Source of the DNA: Rhinopithecus roxellana
Taxonomy: Eukaryota; Chordata; Mammalia; Primates; Cercopithecidae
Assembly: GCF_007565055.1 (NCBI RefSeq)
Contig: NC_044566.1
Span: 95,278,797 to 95,342,796 of the forward strand
Direction of reading: 5' to 3'
DNA length: 64,000 nt
Shown: piece after piece, positions 58,682 through 64,000 of the stretch
Layout: the number at the start of each line of letters is the position of its first letter
Position numbering within the stretch: the first letter of the stretch is position 1
Translations under genes and position numbers: made by a program
The notes under the pieces: model-generated
The model's input: only the letters and a program-made list of their open reading frames with translations
What the model was told of the DNA's origin: nothing
The model's database searches: none

Positions 58682-59084
58682 TCCTAAGTCTCATAGTTAA
58701 GAGAAAGCTATTGGGGTTGACCAGATGGGTTCTGTTCAAGGCCCATTTTCAGGAAAGTCTTGGAAATTGATATGGTCAGTGGGATGAAGGCAGGCCAGAG
58801 TGAGGAGGGAGGAAGGGAGGACAGTGGTTCTGAGTCTGAAGGTGTCAGCACTAATGCGTGCTCTGACCTGGCTTTCTGGAAGGAAAACCTGTGCTCAAAA
58901 GCATGTTGTGACTTGCAAAAGCTGTTAACTTAGAAGAGGGCCCTGGCTAATTTGGAACTTGGGGTTTTGCATTGCTCCCTGGGTAGCAGTTAATATAGGA
59001 GGGACTTAGCATGAGTTATGTGATGCTATTGGAGTAGAAGGATACCTACACCATTCTCTTGCTAAAACTCTGAATCAGTTATTG
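58682..59084. other. Single-copy DNA, nothing recognised
   Basis: No repeat or gene recognised. Confidence 0.5.
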
Positions 59085-61710
59085 CTGCATAACAGACCGT
59101 GCCCTAACTTAGCTCATGATTCCATGGATTGTCAGTGTGACCTGGGTTCAGCAGGATGGTTCTTCCACTGGTCTTTTCTGACCTCTCTCATGTGGCTGCA
59201 CAGTTGGGTCACCTGGGTGTGTGTCTTAATCTGTTCAGGTGACTATAACAATGCCACGGACTAGGTGACTTATAAACCACAGAAATTTGTTTCCTACAGT
59301 TCTAGAGGCTGGAAAGTCCATGATGAAGGCACCAGCATATATGGCATCTGGTGAAGTCTCACTCTCTAGATGATAGATGGAGACTTTTTTGCTGCATCCT
59401 TGCATGGTGGAAGGGGCAAGGGAGTTCTCTGAGGCTTCTCTTATAAGGGCATGAATTTCATTCATGACCCATTAGGTCCCCCCCATGACCTAATTACTCC
59501 CTAAAGGCCCGACCTTTTAATACTATTGCACTGGGGACTAGATTTCAGCATATTAGTCTGGGGAACACAAACATTCTAGCGTTCCACCCCTAGACCACTT
59601 AAAACAATATCCTTCTTGCATGCAAAATACATTCATTCCAATCCAATAGCCCCCAAAGTCTTAACTTGTTCTAGCGTCAAGCTTTAAAGTTTAAGTCCAA
59701 AGTCTTATCTAAACGTCACTTATATCAGATATAGGTGAAGCTCAAGGTACTATTCATTCTGAGAGAAATTGTTCTTCAGCTGTGAACCTGTGAAATCAAA
59801 CACGCTATTTGCTTCCAAAATACAATAGTAGGAGAGGCATAGGATAGACATTCCCATTTCAAAAGGGAGAAACAGGAAAGAAGGAACGGATGACAGGTCC
59901 CAAGCAAGTCCAAAACCCAACAAGGCAAATAGCATTAAAGCTTAGGGCTCTGAAGTCATTTTTGATTCAATGTTTGTTTTGCCTCCTAGCCCCAGTGGGA
60001 CAGGGGCCTAGCCTCTGCAACATTGCCAGGCAGGTGTTGAGCATCCAAGGCTGTGGGTGGCCCTACTTTCATGGCTCCGTAGGCATTGCCCTTTTGGGGG
60101 CTCTCTGTTGTGATTCCCTGATGGGGCTGAAAGGCTCTTCAGGGCATCCTTTGAAATCTAGGTGGAGGCAGCCATGTCCCCACAGCCCGTGCACTCTGCA
60201 CATCTATGGAGATGGCACTGTGTGGTGGCTGCCAAGTTTTACTGCCCATGCCCTTTAGAGGGGAAGCCACTATGTCTTGAATCACACCTCTGCCCCCTGG
60301 AGCCACACCTGAGGCTGCCAAAGAGCATCACACCAGAATCTGGGGAGCAGAGACTTGAGGTGGTGAAAGCATTAAGCAAGCAAACTTGAGCAAGCACTGA
60401 GTGAGGCTCTGTAGAAGCTCAGGGCCCCTCTTTTGACATTGTTCTGTCCCCTACGTTTTGTCACTCTTGGCAGGTCATGGAGGGCAGCACTGATAATGTC
60501 CAAAATGCCCAGAGGTCATGTGTCCATCATTTTGATAAATATCACGTGGGTAATTCATAGTCATCTGTTTATCAAAAGATGACCTGGCCACAACCTTAAT
60601 GTTCTCTCCAGAACACGTTTTCTCCTTTTACCCCATAAAGATAGGCTGAGGATTTTCCAAGTCATTCAGTTCTGCTTTCTTTTTGATTATGAAATTGACT
60701 TCATTGTTTTTCTCTTCTTGCATTTCACCATAAGCACTCAATGGAGGCCATGCTACTCCTTCAATAGTTGGCTTAGATATTTCCTCAGCCAAATGTCCGA
60801 TTTCATCGTTCACAAATTCTATCTTCCGTGAAACACAAGGGCACACCCACAATTCAGCCAAGTTCTTTGTCACTGTATAACAAAGCTGAGCGTCCAGTAT
60901 TATGAGTTTCCAATATTATGTTCCCAATTTACATCTGAGACCTCATCAAAATGGCCTTTACTCTCCATATTTCTATGAATTTTTTTGCTCATGAACATTT
61001 AGATATTCTCTAAGATGATTGAGGCTTTCTCTACATCTTCCTCTTCTTTTGAGCTCTCATTAGAACCTCCCTTTAAGGTATCTTCGTGGCAATGTAGGAT
61101 TTTTCTAGCATACATTTCAAAATTATTTCAGTCTGTACCCATTAACCAGCTCCAAAACTGCTTCCACATTTTTGGATATCTGTTGTAGCAATACCCCCAC
61201 TCCTCAGTACCAATCTCTGTCTTAGTTCATTTAGGCTGCTATAACAAAAATGCCATAAAGTGGGTGGCTTATAAACAACGGAAATTTATTTCTCACAATT
61301 TTGGAGGCTGAGAAGTCCAAGGTCAGAGCTCCGGCATATGTGGTGTCTGGTGAGGGTCTGTTACTCATAAATGGTAATTTCTTTTTGTGTATTCACATGG
61401 TGGAAGGGGCTTGTTAGCTCTGTAGGGCCTCATTTATAAGGGCACTGATTCCATTCACAAAGGCTCTCCTCCCACGACTCAATCACCTCTACAGGTCCCA
61501 TCTCTTGATATAATCGCGTTGGAGATTAGGTTTCAACATGTGAATTTTGGAGGAACATAAACATTCAGCCCATAGCAGGGTGGGTCACCTGGGGGTTTGT
61601 GAGTCCCAGGCCTCACTCACATGTCTGGTTGTTGGCCCTGGTGGTGTGGGCAATAGGGCTATGTCTGTCCAGTATGACTCAGCTGTTCCAGACTACCGGG
61701 GGACTGTGTT
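59085..61710. repeat. Ancient repeat split by the MaLR provirus
   Basis: 59085-59221 ('ttgctgcataacagaccgtg', 'tctcatgtggctgcac') and 61578-61710 ('cactcacatgtctggttgt') read as the two sides of one old repeat related to that at 41845-42335. Family not assigned. Confidence 0.5.
59222..61577 (-). mobile_element. Complete MaLR provirus (MLT1-type), minus strand
   Basis: 5' LTR 61218-61577, internal region 59582-61217, 3' LTR 59222-59581. The internal leader complement ('cgcttccac'-type wording: 'ctgcttccacatttttggat', 'ctcagtaccaatctc') lies next to the 5' LTR as in other MaLRs. Both LTRs share 'gtgacttataaa/gtggcttataaa', 'ttctagaggctg/ttttggaggctg' and 'catggtggaaggggc'. No open coding frame. 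Oriented opposite to the provirus at 48347-51863. Confidence 0.85.
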
Positions 61711-62769
61711 CCAGAAGCAGCAAGAAATGATGAGATCAAAATAAGCAAGCACTGTTCAAATTTCCACACTTGTGTCCTATGGGCCAAAGCAAGTCATATG
61801 CCAAGGCCAGATTCAAAAGAAGAAAGCATATCAATTCCACCTCTTTATGGGAAGAGATGCAAAGAATTTATGGCCAGTATTATAATTAAACCCAAGATGG
61901 TTTAGCAAAACATACCGCTGGGGAGTGAAACCTGGACCAGGAATGGTTTCACTTTCTCATGGCTGAGGGTAGGAGTGGGGGTGGGAGTGAGATTGCAACA
62001 TTGGTTACTCAACACTGGTTATTCATGACCAAGGTAGTCCATATGAAGCTGTTTAGGGAAACCTGAAGACTACTTTTTTCAGATATTCCTGGTCCCTCTA
62101 TGCCTCTTGGAATTCTGTGAGCATTTGGTACACGGATACCTGCCACTTATAGATTCACCCCAACTCCACCCCTTAAGATATCCTGGGGAACCTCTCCTTG
62201 CATCCTCCCCTGATCCAGCCCTGCTCTAGGACAGGCCCTTGTTATCTCACTCTCTGTAGCTGTAGCTCTCTCTTTGAGGGTTGCTTGGCAGCTTTGCCTT
62301 CAGGCCTTAAAATGAGACACTGTAAATAATAGAAGGAAATTGGACTCATAACATGCCTACATTCTCGCCTGGGCAAATGACGATACTTTTCTATTTTTTC
62401 AGACTCCTATAGGAGCAAGACCAAAACTCACAAATTAATATCTCAATAAATTATTCTGCCACATTTGTTTACCCATTAAATGTTGGAACTGTTTATCTTC
62501 CTTTTAAATTACACCTGAGCTCTGTAGAAAAGAGTACTTTGTCTTGTAAAATTTATCATCATGAAATTACTTGGCACAGCTCCTGCAGAAATGTCAGGTT
62601 TTTGAATTAGTAAATACAGCATCAAAATAGAATGACTTTTCTTTATGAGGTATGTAGAACTCTGTCATTTGGATTAAGTAGAAATATCCATTAGCAAACA
62701 CAGGTGCCTAGACAGGCACTTAAAATATTAACAAAAGTTCTTTTAACATTGGGAACCTTCAAAAGCATG
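61711..62769. other. Single-copy DNA, nothing recognised
   Basis: About 1.06 kb without a recognised repeat, exon or RNA gene. Confidence 0.5.
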
Positions 62770-63060
62770 TTTTTTTTTTTGAGACGGAGTCTCGCTGTGT
62801 CGCCCAGGCTGGAGTGCAGTGGCGCGATCTCGGCTCACTGCAAGCTCCGCCTCCCGGGTTCCCGCCATTCTCCCGCCTCAGCCTCCGAGTAGCTGGGACT
62901 ACAGGCGCCCCACACCGCGCCCGGCTAGTTTTTTGTATTTTTAGTAGAGACGGGGTTTCACCGTGTTAGCCAGGAGGGTCTCGATCTCCTGACCTCGTGA
63001 TCCACCCGCCTCGGCCTCCCAAAGTGCTGGGATTACAGGCTTGAGCCACCGCGCCCGGCC
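62770..63060 (-). mobile_element. Young AluY-type SINE, Old World monkey type
   Basis: Near-consensus minus-strand dimer with many intact CpGs ('ccaccgcgcccggcc' end, 'ctcctgacctcgtgatcc', 'cggctagttttttgtattt'). Short deletions at 'gcctccgagtagctgg' and 'gcgccccacaccgcg'. Followed by a T/G-rich stretch 63061-63092. No clean target duplication seen. Confidence 0.93.
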
Positions 63061-63092
63061 TGTTTTGTTTTTTTTGTTTTTGTTTTTTTTTT

Positions 63093-64000
63093 AAATACAA
63101 AGGAATGTTCAGTTTCTAACCCTCCCTGCCTTTTTTTTTTTTCTTGTAAAATAACAGAAAAGTTATCCAAGGATATTACCATACATACTCTTCAGCATCT
63201 AGAATAAACCCTAAATTCTCTTCTCTTGGATTCTAGATGTATAGAATGTCTATAATTACTAGGGCCACCATAAACAGTTGTGTAGACTCCCGAGGCTGTG
63301 GGGCTTGTCCATCCAGAGGGATGGAGACCCTTTTCTAATTCTCTAGTGCTGGCTCAATAATGAGAAGTCGAGATGACGGCAGCAAAGCGAGAGCATTTGA
63401 GTGTGTATGAATTTATATTTGTGTGTTCAGTAGAACTGTGTGTGTTTTTTGGGCTGGTATCAATGTTCATTTCTCTTTCCTTTGGAGGAGAAACTCTGAG
63501 AGAGCTGGAACAGTGTCTCATTGAGGGCTGTGCCTGGAGGGTGGTTAAATAATGAGCCACCATTCAGAACATTACACTGGGCCCTGTGTGGGCTAAGGAG
63601 TGGGGGTGCAGTGTAAATAGAGCAGCTGTCACAAACGAGCCAATGATAATCTATTGATTGATGTCAAAACCATAGCTGGCCATGCGTCATCCTCATCTCC
63701 AATGTGGGCCATCAACATTGTTGTCAAGACCTCCCTTACATGCTCCCTTCTTCCTTTTCTCTCTCCCTTTTACCCTCCCAACCTCCCTCCATTCCTTTTC
63801 CTTTACTCCTGAAAAGATCACATCAAGGCAGATGCTGATCAAAAATATATTTGAGAACTCGCTACAGGAACTTACAATCCAGTGGATAGAACTGAGCCTG
63901 TCAGTTTCCCCGTAAGCCCAAAGTCAAATTGTTTCCATCAAAGACTCTTCAGAGCTTGCACAGTCAGAGACTCAAATAAATCAACCTCATCTAGTTTCCG
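63093..64000. other. Single-copy DNA, candidate regulatory stretch
   Basis: No repeat recognised. 63590-63740 holds clustered motifs: E-box CAGCTG (63623-63628), 'aacgagccaatgat', TGATTGAT (63656-63663, PBX/HOX-type) running into TGATGTCA (63660-63667, CRE/AP-1-like), and 'ccatgcgtcatcctca'. Such density in unique, GC-neutral DNA is typical of conserved enhancers. This is inference from motifs only. Confidence 0.35.

Noticed and set aside
59890..60389. 122- and 75-codon plus frames between two MLT1 LTRs
   Set aside because: They are antisense to the MaLR internal region, overlap one another and lack domains.
1..64000. tRNA, snRNA, 7SK, Y RNA or CRISPR-like arrays
   Set aside because: No tRNA cloverleaf boxes, U6/7SK/Y starts or regularly spaced repeats were seen. 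tRNA-derived wording present is in MIR SINEs only.

Overview
The window is ordinary primate nuclear DNA and most likely comes from an Old World monkey (macaque or baboon type). It is packed with Alu, LINE-1 and MaLR/ERV repeats. The youngest Alus (74-385, 9711-9966, 24149-24448, 39920-40227, 55979-56283, 62770-63060) carry spellings I associate with the cercopithecoid AluYRa lineage: 'ggctcaagcctgtaatccc', 'aaaactagccgggcgag' and 'gagctgagatc(c/t)ggccactg'. No human gene, multi-exon gene model, rRNA, tRNA or CRISPR array could be supported. The long open frames are relics of L1 ORF1/ORF2 or chance frames across repeats. The window reads as intergenic or deep intronic sequence.

Layout. 1-12 kb: a 5'-truncated L1 (1076-4856, minus), unique DNA, a nest of old L1M pieces and three Alus (6320-8640), an L1M 3' end with a truncated AluY, and a MER4-like LTR split by an Alu (10644-11586). 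12-18.3 kb: a near-full-length L1 (12116-18274, minus) with 5'UTR, ORF1 and ORF2 all recognisable but broken, inserted in the A-tail of an older Alu right-arm monomer. 18.4-27.7 kb: mostly single-copy DNA with MIR, L2, MaLR and Alu pieces and one copy of an unassigned LTR family (22062-22520). 27.7-40.2 kb: three older minus-strand L1s (27718-31945, 33993-35177, 37626-39892), a Tigger-like DNA transposon, L2, MIR and a young AluY. 40.3-47 kb: a THE1/MST LTR, an ancient repeat, single-copy DNA and an unassigned 143-codon frame.

47.1-57.2 kb is the most complex part. A very old plus-strand L1M carries a Tigger/MER-type DNA transposon, which carries a complete MLT1A-type MaLR provirus, which carries a MER11-type solo LTR. 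The same L1M was also hit by two Alus and two other LTRs. 57.2-64 kb: single-copy DNA, an MLT1-class solo LTR, a second MaLR provirus in the opposite orientation (59222-61577), a young AluY, and a terminal single-copy stretch with a cluster of homeodomain-like motifs (about 63590-63740), the best candidate for a conserved regulatory element.

No convincing new gene system was found. The parts most worth checking are the four-level nest, an Alu with its 5' 70 bases inverted in place, an unassigned LTR family present twice in opposite orientation, and the motif cluster near the right end. Repeat names come from recall of consensus sequences. Subfamily names in particular need RepeatMasker confirmation.
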